Source: Microbacteriaceae bacterium UBA1487 (GTDB lineage: Bacteria; Actinomycetota; Actinomycetes; Actinomycetales; Microbacteriaceae). From it: a stretch of 57,040 nt of DNA. Made by a program: the position numbers and the translations under genes. The notes below the pieces were generated by a model. That model ran no database searches. It saw only the letters and a program-made list of their open reading frames with translations, and was not told the origin of the DNA. Location: the NCBI GenBank assembly GCA_002325245.1, contig DCRR01000009.1:26943-83982 (forward strand), in the 5' to 3' direction. How positions within the stretch are numbered: position 1 is the first letter of the stretch; each line of letters begins with the position of its first letter. Shown piece after piece: positions 1-9,328 of the stretch.

Positions 1-653
1 CCGGCGAGCGTCAACCCGAGCGCGCCCGCCTTGTCGGCACCGGCGAGCACCAGCCAGATGCGATCCGAGGCGTTGATCACCGGGAGCGTCAGCGTCAGTC
101 GCTCCGCGGGAGGCTTGGGGGAGTCGCGCTCGGCAAGCACGACGCGGTCCGTCTCGTGCACCGAGACATGGTCCGGAAACAGCGAGGCGATGTGCCCGTC
201 CGGACCGACGCCGAGGAAGGTGACGTCGAACCGCGGGTAGCGGCGCCCCTCGGGGGCCGCCTCGGCGAGCACGGACTCGAAGGCGCGTGCCGCCTCCTCG
301 ATGTCCGCGTGCTCTCCCGGAGCGGGGAACGACTTGATCTGCGACTCGTCGATCGGCAGGTGATCCAACAGCGCCTGACGAGACTGGGTCTCGTTGCGCT
401 CGGCATCGCCGCGCGGCAGGTAGCGCTCGTCGCCCCACCAGAAGGTGATGCGGCTCCAGTCGACGCTGTCGCGCGCCGGGGACGAGTTGATCGCCGCCAG
501 CACCGCGGCGCCCATCGTGCCCCCGGTGAGGCAGACGTGGGCGAACTCCTGCTCCTCGATCACGTCGATGATCTTCGTGATGAAGCGCGCCGCCACACTG
601 CCCGCAAGAGATGACTTGTCGGGGTGGACGAGAACTCGCCGTTCATTGGTCAT
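1..653 (-). CDS. pgl: 6-phosphogluconolactonase (3' end cut by window edge)
   Basis: This enzyme hydrolyses 6-phosphogluconolactone to 6-phosphogluconate, the second oxidative step of the pentose phosphate pathway in the cytoplasm. About 217 residues are visible. Family motifs are an LTGGT sugar-phosphate loop near residue 42, WWGDERYLP near 73, and GVGPDGHIASLFP near 147. The start is the ATG at 653, which gives MTNERRVLV. The opcA stop lies 10 bp upstream, so the gene is the last visible member of the tkt-tal-pgi-zwf-opcA-pgl operon. The C-terminal 40 or so residues fall outside the window. The family assignment is secure from the motifs and the context. Confidence 0.93.
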   Translation of the reverse strand, partial: MTNERRVLVHPDKSSLAGSVAARFITKIIDVIEEQEFAHVCLTGGTMGAAVLAAINSSPARDSVDWSRITFWWGDERYLPRGDAERNETQSRQALLDHLPIDESQIKSFPAPGEHADIEEAARAFESVLAEAAPEGRRYPRFDVTFLGVGPDGHIASLFPDHVSVHETDRVVLAERDSPKPPAERLTLTLPVINASDRIWLVLAGADKAGALGLTLA

Positions 654-663
654 GCGTTCAGCC

Positions 664-1629
664 TCACTTGCCACGAGACGCTGTCACGTCATGCGCGATC
701 GCGTCCATGTGTCCGATTCCTTGGGTGAGGACCTCTCCGTAGAGGTCATCGGGATCGAGCCTACGCAATTCCTCGGCCAGGCAATCACGCAGGTTCCGCC
801 GGGGGAGCGAGATGTCGTGCGTGGGCTGGTTCGGCTGGGTCAGCGTGGCGACGTTTGGCTGTCCTCGCTCGAGCAGAATCTCGCCGGAATCCCGCGTCAG
901 GCTGACGCCGTGGATGCCGCTCGAGCCGTGAGAGTGGTTGCGCATCTCCAGCGCCACGTCGACCTGCAGCTGGAGTCCCAGCCAGGCGGCGAGCAGCGAC
1001 GTGGAGGCCGAGTCGGCGGCGCCGCTCACCTCAACGGCCGTGACCGGCTCGTACGGGGGCTGGTCGAGGACGGCGGCGAGCTGCGCACGCCAGAGCGTGA
1101 GCCGGGTCCACGAGAAGTCGGTGTCGCCGGGCGCATAGGTGCGCGCGAGCGTCGTCATCGACTCGAGCGGGTTCTCCGCCGCGGCGGAATCGGTGATGCG
1201 TCGCTGCGCGATCCGCCCGAGCGGGGACTTCGCCGGGTTGTCGGGGTGCGCCGTGGGCCACCAGACGACGACCGGGGCATCCGGCAGCAGGAGGCTCGTG
1301 ACGAGTCCCTCCTCGTCGCCGCCGACGGCGCCGTACGCACGCAGCACGACCACTTCGCTCGCGCCCGCGTCGCCGCCGACGCGGATCTGACCGTCGAGTC
1401 GGGCCTCCTCGCCCTCGGGGTCCTCGCTGCGGGAGAGCACGATGACGCGCATCGGGTGCTCGCGCGAGGCGTCGTTGGCGGCCTCGATCGCCTCTTCCTC
1501 GGCCCCGTGCACGGCCGCGATGACCAGGGTGAGCACGCGACCGAGTGCGACGGCGCCGCCCTCCTCGCGAATCTTGACGAGCGCCTTCGAGACCTGACTG
1601 GTGGTCGTGGCGGGCAGATCGACGATCAC
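664..1629 (-). CDS. opcA: Glucose-6-phosphate dehydrogenase assembly protein OpcA
   Basis: OpcA is an actinobacterial and cyanobacterial protein needed for assembly or activity of glucose-6-phosphate dehydrogenase, and it is usually encoded next to zwf. The 321-residue product starts MIVDLPATTTSQVSKALVKI and contains the conserved VVWWPTAHPDNPA stretch near residue 120. The ATG overlaps the zwf stop by 4 bp, which suggests translational coupling. The biochemical role is known from homologues rather than visible here. Length and neighbours fit the family. Confidence 0.93.
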   Translation of the reverse strand: MIVDLPATTTSQVSKALVKIREEGGAVALGRVLTLVIAAVHGAEEEAIEAANDASREHPMRVIVLSRSEDPEGEEARLDGQIRVGGDAGASEVVVLRAYGAVGGDEEGLVTSLLLPDAPVVVWWPTAHPDNPAKSPLGRIAQRRITDSAAAENPLESMTTLARTYAPGDTDFSWTRLTLWRAQLAAVLDQPPYEPVTAVEVSGAADSASTSLLAAWLGLQLQVDVALEMRNHSHGSSGIHGVSLTRDSGEILLERGQPNVATLTQPNQPTHDISLPRRNLRDCLAEELRRLDPDDLYGEVLTQGIGHMDAIAHDVTASRGK

Positions 1630-3164
1630 GGGCGTCTCCAGACTCGGCCGTCGCGGGCCAATAGCTCATCCGCGGAGGACGGACCCCAGGTGCCCGGCCG
1701 GTACTGCTCCGGCTGACCCTGGGTCGCCCAGTACTCCTCGATCGGGTCGAGGATCTTCCAGCTCAGCTCGACCTCTTCGTGCCGGGGGAACAGCGGCGGA
1801 TCGCCGAGCAGCACGTCGAGGATGAGGCGCTCGTAGGCCTCCGGGCTCGCCTCGGTGAAGGCGTGGCCGTAGCCGAAGTCCATCGTGACGTCGCGCACCT
1901 GCATGCCGGCACCCGGAACCTTGGAGCCGAACCGGATCGTGACGCCCTCATCGGGCTGCACGCGGATCACGAGCGCGTTCTGACCGAGCGCGCTCGTCTG
2001 GCTCTCGGCGAAGAGGTACTGCGGCGCGCGCTTGAACACGACGGCGATCTCGGTCACGCGGCGACCCAGTCGCTTGCCGGCGCGCAGGTAGAACGGCACC
2101 CCGGCCCAGCGGCGCGTGTTGATGTCGAGTCGCATCGCGGCGAAGGTCTCGGTGACCGAGTCCGGGTTCATTCCGTCCTCGTCGAGGAAGCCGGGAACCC
2201 GTTCGCCCCCCTGCCAGCCGCTCGAGTACTGCCCGCGCGCGGTCGCCGCCCCGAGATCCTTCGGGAGGCGCACCGCCGAGAGCACCTTCTCCTTCTCGGC
2301 GCGCAGATCGGCCGCGTCGAAGGACACCGGCTCCTCCATCGCGGTGAGGGCGAGAAGCTGCAGCAGGTGGTTCTGGATGACGTCGCGCGCGGCGCCGATG
2401 CCGTCGTAGTAGCCGGCACGGCCGCCGACGCCGATGTCCTCGGCCATCGTGATCTGCACGTGGTCGACGTAGTTGGCGTTCCAGATCGGCTCGTACAGCT
2501 GGTTGGCGAAGCGCAGCGCCAGGATGTTCTGGACCGTCTCCTTGCCGAGGTAGTGGTCGATGCGGAACACGCTGTCGGGCGGGAACACCGATTCGACGAC
2601 GTCGTTCAGCTCGCGCGCCGTCCTCAGGTCCGAGCCGAACGGCTTCTCGATGACGACCCGGCGCCACTGGCCGTCGACCTGCTCGGCGAGTCCGGAGCGG
2701 CGCAGCTGCTCGGTCACCAGCGGGAACGACTTCGGCGGAATCGACAGGTAGAAGGCGTGGTTGCCCATCGTGCCGCGGTGAGCATCCAGATCCTCGATCG
2801 TCGCCTTCAGGCGGTCGAAGGCCGCGTCGTCGTCGAAGTCGCCCTGCACGAAGCGGATGCCCTGGCTGAGCTGGCGCCACACGTCCTCATCGAACGGAGT
2901 GCGCGCGTGCTTCTTGACCGCGTCGTGGACCTCCTTCTCGAAGTCCTCGTCCTCCCACTCGCGACGGGCGAAGCCGACGAGCGCGAAGCCGGGCGGCAGC
3001 AGGCCGCGGTTGGCGAGGTCGTAGACCGCGGGCATCAGCTTCTTGCGGGAGAGGTCTCCCGTGACGCCGAAGATGACCAGTCCGCTCGGACCGGCGATTC
3101 GATTGAGGCGACGATCCGACGCCAACCGCAAGGGGTTGAAGTCCGGCGTGATCTCGACTGGCAT
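1626..3164 (-). CDS. zwf: Glucose-6-phosphate 1-dehydrogenase
   Basis: It oxidises glucose-6-phosphate to 6-phosphogluconolactone with NAD(P)+, the entry step of the oxidative pentose phosphate pathway. The 512-residue protein has the nucleotide-binding motif GVTGDLSRKK at about residues 33-42, EKPFG at 173-177, and the active-site signature RIDHYLGKE at 201-209. Length is typical for the family. The ATG at 3164 has an AAGGA Shine-Dalgarno sequence just upstream. The gene lies 33 bp after pgi and overlaps opcA by 4 bp. Confidence 0.97.
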   Translation of the reverse strand: MPVEITPDFNPLRLASDRRLNRIAGPSGLVIFGVTGDLSRKKLMPAVYDLANRGLLPPGFALVGFARREWEDEDFEKEVHDAVKKHARTPFDEDVWRQLSQGIRFVQGDFDDDAAFDRLKATIEDLDAHRGTMGNHAFYLSIPPKSFPLVTEQLRRSGLAEQVDGQWRRVVIEKPFGSDLRTARELNDVVESVFPPDSVFRIDHYLGKETVQNILALRFANQLYEPIWNANYVDHVQITMAEDIGVGGRAGYYDGIGAARDVIQNHLLQLLALTAMEEPVSFDAADLRAEKEKVLSAVRLPKDLGAATARGQYSSGWQGGERVPGFLDEDGMNPDSVTETFAAMRLDINTRRWAGVPFYLRAGKRLGRRVTEIAVVFKRAPQYLFAESQTSALGQNALVIRVQPDEGVTIRFGSKVPGAGMQVRDVTMDFGYGHAFTEASPEAYERLILDVLLGDPPLFPRHEEVELSWKILDPIEEYWATQGQPEQYRPGTWGPSSADELLARDGRVWRRP

Positions 3165-3197
3165 AGGTGTTCCTTGACGTCGTTCGGGCGAGAGGGG

Positions 3198-4796
3198 TCA
3201 GCCGATCGCGGCGCGCAGCGCCGCGGCCGCGCTCGCGACGTCGTCCACCGTGAGCGAGAGCACCGGACGGCCGTGCTCGGCCAGAACGGTCGCGTCGCCG
3301 ACGGCCTGCGCCTGGATCAGCTGTCCGAAGGTGAACGGGCGGTCCGGGATCTCGAGGTCCTCGGCGGTGGTGCCGACGAGCTGAAGGAACACGCCGATCG
3401 CCGGTCCGCCCTTGTGGAACTGGCCGGTGGAGTGGAGGAAGCGCGGGCCCCACCCGAAGGTGACCGGGCGTCCGGCGCGTGCCGCGAGCAGCCCGCGCAG
3501 CTCCTCGAGCTCCGGGTAGGCCAGCCTGTCGAGGTAGGCCTGGACCGAGAGATAGCCGTCGGCGGGCAGCGTCGCCAGAAGGGCGTCGATCGCACCGGCG
3601 AGGGTCGTGCTCTCGATCGCGAGCGGGCCCGCGGTGCGCACCTCGATGCCGTCGGCGACGAAGGCGGGCTCGGTCGGCTCCGGACGGGCGTCGAGCAGCG
3701 AGCGGGCGGCGACCTTCGCGGACTCGACATCAGGCTGGTTGAACGGGTCGATCCCGAGCAGGCGTCCGGCGACCGCCGTGGCGTACTCCCAGACCATGAT
3801 CTGGCCGCCGAGGCTGCCGGAGATCTCGATCTCTCCCTCCGCGACCTCGCGGGTGGCGCGCGCGTCGGCGACGAGTCGCACGATCTGCAGATCCGGGAGG
3901 TCCATCGTCAGCTCGGGCGCGTCGACCTCGAGCACGACCGGCAGCAGGCCGGTTCCGCTCTTGCCGGTCGACTCCGCGATCAGCTGCTCGGCCCAGTCGG
4001 CGAAGCCTACGATGTGCGTGCCATCGGCGACGATGCCGAGCTTGTTCTTGAGCGGACGCGTGCCGGCGATCGCGGCGCCCAGGACGAGCCCGGGATTGCT
4101 CGCCGAGTCGAGGGCGAGCTCGAGCGAGACCGCCTCCGCCTCGTCCAGCAGCTGCTGGATGTCGACGCCGGCGAGGCCACTCGGAACGAGACCGAACGCG
4201 GTGAGCGCCGAGAAGCGTCCGCCGACGTTGGGGTCGGCGTTGAAGACGCGGTAGCCCGTCTCGCGCGCGGAGACATCCAGTGGCGAACCCGGGTCGGTCA
4301 CGATCACGATGCGCGAGATCGGGTCGATTCCGGCCTCGCGAAACGCCTGCTCGTAGGCCCGGCGCTGGCTGTCGGTCTCGACCGTCGAACCGGACTTGGA
4401 CGAGATCACGACCGCGGTGCGCGCGAGTCGGTCGCCGACCGCCGAGCGCACCTGCGAGGGGTCGGTCGAATCGAGCACCGTGAGCGGCACCCCGTAGGTC
4501 TTCGTGATGACCTCGGGCGCGAGCGACGATCCGCCCATGCCGCCGAGGACGATGTGGTCGACGCCGGCCGCGCGCAGCTGGTCGCGCAGGGCGAGGATGT
4601 CGTCGACGAGCGGGGTCGACAGGGCGACCGCCTCGGTCCACCCCAGCCGGATCGCGGCCTCGGCCTCGGCCTCGGGTCCCCAGAGCGTGGCGTCGAGCGA
4701 GGTGATCCCGCTCGCGACTCCGTCTGACACGAGCTGCGGCACGACGCGCGCGACGGCGTCGGCCGCCGCGCCCGTGGCGTGGACCGTGACGGTCAC
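3198..4796 (-). CDS. pgi: Glucose-6-phosphate isomerase (type found as the C-terminal half of transaldolase/PGI fusions)
   Basis: It interconverts glucose-6-phosphate and fructose-6-phosphate, so that transaldolase and transketolase products can re-enter the oxidative branch. The 532-residue product shows VLGGMGGSSLAPEV at about 83-95 and the sugar-isomerase (SIS) segment ISSKSGSTVE at 131-140. The start is the GTG at 4796. It overlaps the tal stop by 4 bp (GTGA), and an upstream in-frame extension would only read through tal in another frame. In some bacteria these two enzymes form one bifunctional polypeptide. Here they are adjacent and overlapping but separate. Confidence 0.92.
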   Translation of the reverse strand: MTVTVHATGAAADAVARVVPQLVSDGVASGITSLDATLWGPEAEAEAAIRLGWTEAVALSTPLVDDILALRDQLRAAGVDHIVLGGMGGSSLAPEVITKTYGVPLTVLDSTDPSQVRSAVGDRLARTAVVISSKSGSTVETDSQRRAYEQAFREAGIDPISRIVIVTDPGSPLDVSARETGYRVFNADPNVGGRFSALTAFGLVPSGLAGVDIQQLLDEAEAVSLELALDSASNPGLVLGAAIAGTRPLKNKLGIVADGTHIVGFADWAEQLIAESTGKSGTGLLPVVLEVDAPELTMDLPDLQIVRLVADARATREVAEGEIEISGSLGGQIMVWEYATAVAGRLLGIDPFNQPDVESAKVAARSLLDARPEPTEPAFVADGIEVRTAGPLAIESTTLAGAIDALLATLPADGYLSVQAYLDRLAYPELEELRGLLAARAGRPVTFGWGPRFLHSTGQFHKGGPAIGVFLQLVGTTAEDLEIPDRPFTFGQLIQAQAVGDATVLAEHGRPVLSLTVDDVASAAAALRAAIG

Positions 4797-5908
4797 TTCG
4801 AGGCCTCCAGCGCCGCGGTGACGGTGTCCAGGAGCTCGTTCCAGGAGACGATGAACTTCTCGACGCCTTCCTTCTCGAGCTGGGCGGTGACGTCGTCGTA
4901 GTCGACGCCGACGGAGGCCAGCTGGTCGAGGACCTGCTGCGCCTCGCCATACGAGACGGTGACCCGATCGCCCTCGATGACGCCGTGGTCGAAGGTCGCC
5001 TCGAGCGTCTTCTCCGGCATCGTGTTGACGACGCCGTCCACCGCGAGCTCGGTGACGTAGAGCGTGTCGGGCAGCGACGGGTCCTTGACGCCGGTCGAGG
5101 CCCACAGCGGACGCTGCTTGTTGGCGCCCGCCGCGAGCAGCGCCTGGGCGCGCTCGGTCGCGAACTGCTGCTCGAAGAGCTGGTAGGCGAGCTGAGCGTT
5201 GGCAACGCCCGCCTTGCTCTTCAGCGCGAGCGCCTCCGGCGTGCCGATCGCCTCGAGGTGCGCGTCGATCTCGGTGTCAACGCGCGACACGAAGAACGAG
5301 GCCACCGACTCGATCGTCGACAGGTCGATGCCCGCAGCCTTCGCCTTCTCCAGTCCGGCGAGGTACGCCTCGATGACCGCCTGGTGACGCGCGAGGCTGA
5401 AGATCAGGGTCACGTTGACGCTGATGCCCGCGCCGATCACCTCGGTGATCGCCTCGAGGCCCTCGATGGTCGCGGGGATCTTGATCATCGCGTTGGGACG
5501 ATCCACCTTGGCCCAGAGGCGCTTCGCCTCGGCGATCGTGCCGGCGGCGTCGTGCGCGAGATCGGGTGCCACCTCGATCGACACGCGGCCGTCGACGCCG
5601 TTCGTCGCGTCGTAGACGGGACGGAAGATGTCCGAGGCCGCCTGCACGTCGTCGGTGGTGATCTCGAAGACCGCCTCCGGCACGCTCGCGCCCGCGGCCG
5701 CGAGGCTCGCAACCTGAGCGTCGTAGGCCTCTCCCTTGGCGAGCGCCGCGGCGAAGATCGTCGGGTTCGTGGTGACCCCGACGACGTTCCGCTCGGCCAT
5801 CAGCTTCTGGAGGCCGCCGGTCGAGATGCGCTCCCGCGAGAGGTCATCGAGCCAGATGCTGACGCCGACCTCGGAGAGCTGGGCGGTGGGGGAGGTGTTG
5901 TCTGCCAT
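4793..5908 (-). CDS. tal: Transaldolase
   Basis: Transaldolase moves a dihydroxyacetone unit between sedoheptulose-7-phosphate and glyceraldehyde-3-phosphate in the non-oxidative pentose phosphate pathway. The 371-residue protein begins MADNTSPTAQ, has TTNPTIF at 46-52, and carries the Schiff-base lysine in MIKIPAT, at about K143. The long 371-residue form is the type usual in actinobacteria. The ATG at 5908 lies 47 bp after the tkt stop. A longer in-frame version starting at 6211 is rejected because it would run back inside tkt. Confidence 0.95.
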   Translation of the reverse strand: MADNTSPTAQLSEVGVSIWLDDLSRERISTGGLQKLMAERNVVGVTTNPTIFAAALAKGEAYDAQVASLAAAGASVPEAVFEITTDDVQAASDIFRPVYDATNGVDGRVSIEVAPDLAHDAAGTIAEAKRLWAKVDRPNAMIKIPATIEGLEAITEVIGAGISVNVTLIFSLARHQAVIEAYLAGLEKAKAAGIDLSTIESVASFFVSRVDTEIDAHLEAIGTPEALALKSKAGVANAQLAYQLFEQQFATERAQALLAAGANKQRPLWASTGVKDPSLPDTLYVTELAVDGVVNTMPEKTLEATFDHGVIEGDRVTVSYGEAQQVLDQLASVGVDYDDVTAQLEKEGVEKFIVSWNELLDTVTAALEASK

Positions 5909-5955
5909 GAGCGTGATCTTCCGTGTGTGGTGAAAAGTGGTGGACCGAAACGGTG

Positions 5956-8055
5956 TCAGTTGCTCGCGGCGGCGAGCGACTCCTTGGCGGCCGCGACGGC
6001 CGCCTCCGTGGTGATGCCGAACTCCCGGTAGAGGGTCTTGTAGTCGGCCGAGGCGCCGAAGTGCTCGATCGAGACCGAACGGCCGGCGTCGCCCAGGTAC
6101 GGCGCCCAGGTGAGCGCGAGGCCGGCCTCGACCGACACTCGGGCCTGGATGCTCGCCGGCAGCACCGATTCGCGGTACTCCGCGCTCTGCTCCTCGAACC
6201 ACTCCTGGCACGGCACCGAGACGACGCGCGCCTGGATGCCCTCCTGGGCGAGTGCGGCGCGCGCCTCGACGGCGAACTGCACCTCGGAGCCGGAGGCGAG
6301 GAGGATGACGTCGGGCGTCCCGCTCGGGGCATCCGCGAGGATGTACGCGCCCTTACTGACGAACTCCGCCGCGGCGAAGGTCTCGCCCGTCGCCTCGGCG
6401 TCACCGCGCTCGAACACGGGCAGGTTCTGGCGGCTGAGGACGATGCCCGCGGGCGCACTGCGGCGCTCCAGGATCGTCTTCCAGGCCACGCCGACCTCGT
6501 TCGCGTCGGCGGGACGAACCACGTCGAGACCCGGGATGGCACGCAGGGTCGTCAGCTGCTCGACCGGCTGGTGGGTCGGGCCGTCCTCGCCGAGGGCGAC
6601 CGAGTCGTGCGTCCAGACGAAGATCGACGGCACCTGCATGAGCGCGGCCAGACGAACGGCCGGGCGCATGTAGTCGCTGAAGATGAGGAACGTGCCGCCG
6701 AAGGCGCGCGTCCTGCCGTGCAGAACGATGCCGTTCAGGATCGAGCCCATCGCGTGCTCGCGGATGCCGAAGTGGAGGACGCGACCGTAGGGGTCGCCCG
6801 TCCACTCGTGCGTCGAGTGCTCGGCGGGCACGAACGACTTCGCGCCGCCGATCGTGGTGTTGTTGGACTCGGCGAGGTCGGCCGAGCCGCCCCAGAGCTC
6901 CGGGATGACCGCGCCGAGCGCCGTCAGCACCTTGCCGCTCGCGGCACGCGTGGACACGTCAGTGCCGGCGTCGAAGCTCGGCAGCGCCTCGTCGACGCCC
7001 TCGGGCAGCTCGCCGCGCTCGAGCCGATCCAGCAGCTCCTTGCGCTCCGGGTTCGCCGCGGCCCAGGCGTCGAACGCGACCTGCCACTCGGCGTGGGCGG
7101 CCGCGCCACGCTCCGCGAGCTTGCGGGTGTGCTCGATGACCTCGTCGGCCACGTCGAACGTCTTATCGGGGTCGAAGCCGAGCACCTGCTTGACGGCGGC
7201 GAGCTCGTCGGCGCCGAGCGCGGAGCCGTGGATCTTGCCGGTGTTCTGCTTCTTCGGGCTCGGCCAGCCGATGATGGTCTTGAGGATGATGAGCGACGGC
7301 TTGTCGGTCTCGCCCTTGGCCTCTTCGATCGCCTCGTAGAGTGCGTGCACGTCTTCGACGTACTCGCCCGTCTTCTTCCAGTCGACGGTGAGGACCTGCC
7401 AGCCGTAGGCCTCGTAGCGCTTCGCGACGTCCTCGCTGAACGCGATCTGGGTGTCGTCCTCGATCGAGATCTGGTTCGAGTCGTAGATGGCGATCAGGTT
7501 GCCGAGCTTCTGGTGTCCGGCGAGCGGCGCCGACTCGGCGGTCACGCCCTCCTGGATGTCGCCGTCGCCGGCGACCACGTAGACGAAGTGGTCGAACGGG
7601 CTGGTGCCCGCCGCCGCCTCCGGGTCGAACAGACCGCGCTCGTAGCGCGCCGCGTAGGCGAAGCCGACGGCGGAGGCGAGGCCCTGGCCGAGCGGGCCGG
7701 TGGTGATCTCGACGCCGGCGGTGTGGCCGTACTCCGGATGACCGGGAGTCTTCGAGCCCCAGGTGCGCAGCGCCTTGAGGTCGTCGAGCTCGAGGCCCTC
7801 GCCGCCCAGGTAGAGCTGGACGTACTGAGTGAGCGAGGAGTGACCGGCCGACAGGATGAACCGGTCGCGACCGAGCCAGCTGTGGTCCTTCGGGTCGCGG
7901 CGCATCACCTTCTGGAAGAGCAGGTACGCAGCCGGCGCGAGGCTCATCGCCGTACCCGGGTGGCCGTTGCCGACCTTTTCGACCGCGTCGGCGGCGAGGA
8001 TACGAGCGGTGTCGACGGCCTTCGCGTCGAGTTCATCCCAGGAGAGTGGTGCCAC
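5956..8055 (-). CDS. tkt: Transketolase
   Basis: Transketolase is thiamine-diphosphate dependent and transfers two-carbon units between pentose phosphate and glycolytic sugars. The 699-residue protein contains NGHPGTAMSLAP near residue 30 and the thiamine-binding stretch GDGDIQEGVTAE near 155. The start is taken as the GTG at 8055 because a GAAAGG ribosome-binding site sits about 10 nt upstream. The in-frame extension to 8115 shows no conservation-like pattern. This is the first gene of the operon, and a stem-loop and a TATACT box lie upstream. Confidence 0.94.
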   Translation of the reverse strand: MAPLSWDELDAKAVDTARILAADAVEKVGNGHPGTAMSLAPAAYLLFQKVMRRDPKDHSWLGRDRFILSAGHSSLTQYVQLYLGGEGLELDDLKALRTWGSKTPGHPEYGHTAGVEITTGPLGQGLASAVGFAYAARYERGLFDPEAAAGTSPFDHFVYVVAGDGDIQEGVTAESAPLAGHQKLGNLIAIYDSNQISIEDDTQIAFSEDVAKRYEAYGWQVLTVDWKKTGEYVEDVHALYEAIEEAKGETDKPSLIILKTIIGWPSPKKQNTGKIHGSALGADELAAVKQVLGFDPDKTFDVADEVIEHTRKLAERGAAAHAEWQVAFDAWAAANPERKELLDRLERGELPEGVDEALPSFDAGTDVSTRAASGKVLTALGAVIPELWGGSADLAESNNTTIGGAKSFVPAEHSTHEWTGDPYGRVLHFGIREHAMGSILNGIVLHGRTRAFGGTFLIFSDYMRPAVRLAALMQVPSIFVWTHDSVALGEDGPTHQPVEQLTTLRAIPGLDVVRPADANEVGVAWKTILERRSAPAGIVLSRQNLPVFERGDAEATGETFAAAEFVSKGAYILADAPSGTPDVILLASGSEVQFAVEARAALAQEGIQARVVSVPCQEWFEEQSAEYRESVLPASIQARVSVEAGLALTWAPYLGDAGRSVSIEHFGASADYKTLYREFGITTEAAVAAAKESLAAASN

Positions 8056-8080
8056 GAGGTGTAGACCTTTCGATAACCGG

Positions 8081-8101
8081 GCAGGAGGCGGAAGCTCCTG
8101 C
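8081..8101 (-). promoter_or_regulatory. Stem-loop in the tkt 5' leader
   Basis: A 7-bp perfect inverted repeat (GCAGGAG and CTCCTGC, 7-nt loop) lies 26-46 nt upstream of the tkt GTG. If transcription starts near the TATACT box at 8204-8209, the leader is about 140 nt and includes this hairpin. It could influence translation, but no known riboswitch architecture is recognised. The rest of the 8056-8338 gap holds only promoter-like boxes. Confidence 0.25.
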
Positions 8102-8203
8102 AGTGCAGGTTCCACCGACCGACTTCATTGGCGCACCGCGGCAACCGACACCCACGGTCACGATGTGTGGGGGGAGTCCGGCTCGCGGCCAGGGAACGCT
8201 ACG

Positions 8204-8209
8204 AGTATA
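8204..8209 (-). promoter_or_regulatory. Candidate -10 box for the pentose phosphate operon
   Basis: TATACT on the minus strand, in the divergent tkt/ctaB gap. It is the best -10 match in this gap, but no good -35 hexamer lies at the usual distance. Confidence 0.4.
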
Positions 8210-8303
8210 GGGAATCGCTCCGATCGTCGCGTCGGGGCGACCGTGGGAGCGCACTCGGTCCCGCGGCGTCGGGGACGGGTCGGTCGCCCGCGGTCGCGTC
8301 GCC

Positions 8304-8309
8304 TAGACT
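8304..8309 (+). promoter_or_regulatory. Candidate -10 box for ctaB
   Basis: TAGACT lies 29 nt upstream of the ctaB start. The short leader contains the ribosome-binding site GAGGAG about 4 nt before the ATG. Confidence 0.4.
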
Positions 8310-8338
8310 GAAGCGGCCGAACCACCATCCGAGGAGCT

Positions 8339-9292
8339 ATGTCCGGAGTCGTCGACACGTCCGCCCTGAACGCCGAGCGGACCGCTGACCCGCGGCGCAT
8401 CGGGGTCGTGCAGAAGATCAAGGCGTACGTCGCGCTGACCAAGCCGCGCGTCATCGAGCTGCTGCTCGTCACGACCGCGCCCGTGATGGTGCTCGCCGCC
8501 CAGGGCATTCCGAACCTGTGGCTCGTGCTCGCCACGCTCGTCGGCGGCTCGCTGTCGGCCGGCAGCGCCAACGCCTTCAACTGCTACATCGACCGCGACA
8601 TCGATCGCGTCATGAAGCGCACCCAGAAGCGCCCGCTCGTCACGGGGGAGCTGAGCGACCGCGAGGCGCTCGTGTTCGCCTGGGTGACCGGCGTCGTGTC
8701 GATCGCCTGGCTCTGGGTGTTCACCACCTGGCTCGCGGCTGTGCTCTCGCTCGCGGCGATCCTCTTCTACGTGCTCGTTTACACGCTCGTGCTGAAGCGC
8801 CGCACCCCGCAGAACATCGTCTGGGGCGGTGCCGCGGGCTGCATGCCCGTGCTGATCGGCTGGGCCGCAGTCACCGGTTCGCTCGACTGGGCGCCCGTGA
8901 TCCTGTTCGGCATCGTGTTCCTCTGGACGCCGCCGCACTACTGGCCGCTGTCGATGCGCTACCGCGCCGACTACGCCTCCGTCTCAGTGCCCATGCTCGC
9001 GGTCGTCCGCGGTCGCACCGTGGTGGGCCTGCAGATCGTGCTCTACGCGTGGGCCACCGTCGCCTGCTCGCTGCTGCTCATCCCGATCGCGCCGATGGGC
9101 GCGCTCTACGCGGTGGCGGCGACGCTCGCCGGCGCGTGGTTCCTGCTCGAGTCGCACCGGCTCTACTCGCGGGCGATCCGCGACGGCGAGGTGCAGCCGA
9201 TGCGCGTCTTCCACGCCTCGATCAGCTACCTGACGGTCGTCTTCCTCGCCGTGGGCCTCGACCCGCTGCTGCATCTGCCGATCGGCTTCTGA
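8339..9292 (+). CDS. ctaB: Protoheme IX farnesyltransferase (heme O synthase)
   Basis: This polytopic membrane prenyltransferase adds a farnesyl group to protoheme to make heme O, the precursor of heme A in aa3-type cytochrome oxidase. The 317-residue protein carries the substrate-binding motif NAFNCYIDRDIDRVMKRT near residues 79-96 and several hydrophobic helices. A GAGGAG ribosome-binding site precedes the ATG. It is convergent with ctaA, the next enzyme in the same pathway, with 25 bp between the stops. Confidence 0.95.
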   Translation: MSGVVDTSALNAERTADPRRIGVVQKIKAYVALTKPRVIELLLVTTAPVMVLAAQGIPNLWLVLATLVGGSLSAGSANAFNCYIDRDIDRVMKRTQKRPLVTGELSDREALVFAWVTGVVSIAWLWVFTTWLAAVLSLAAILFYVLVYTLVLKRRTPQNIVWGGAAGCMPVLIGWAAVTGSLDWAPVILFGIVFLWTPPHYWPLSMRYRADYASVSVPMLAVVRGRTVVGLQIVLYAWATVACSLLLIPIAPMGALYAVAATLAGAWFLLESHRLYSRAIRDGEVQPMRVFHASISYLTVVFLAVGLDPLLHLPIGF

Positions 9293-9307
9293 CCGCCGAC
9301 GGGGCTG

Positions 9308-9328
9308 CGCGCGCGGACTACGCGCGCG
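9308..9328. terminator. Possible bidirectional hairpin between ctaB and ctaA
   Basis: An 8-bp alternating CG stem with a 5-nt loop (GACTA) spans the convergent 3' ends and overlaps the ctaA stop. There is no U-tract, so termination is only suggested by position and stem. Confidence 0.3.

Noticed and set aside
1779..4727. A 982-codon open frame on the plus strand opposite zwf and pgi
   Set aside because: It is the antisense shadow of two clear enzymes. Long spurious open frames are expected at this GC content, and the product is Arg/Glu/Val-rich with no domain.
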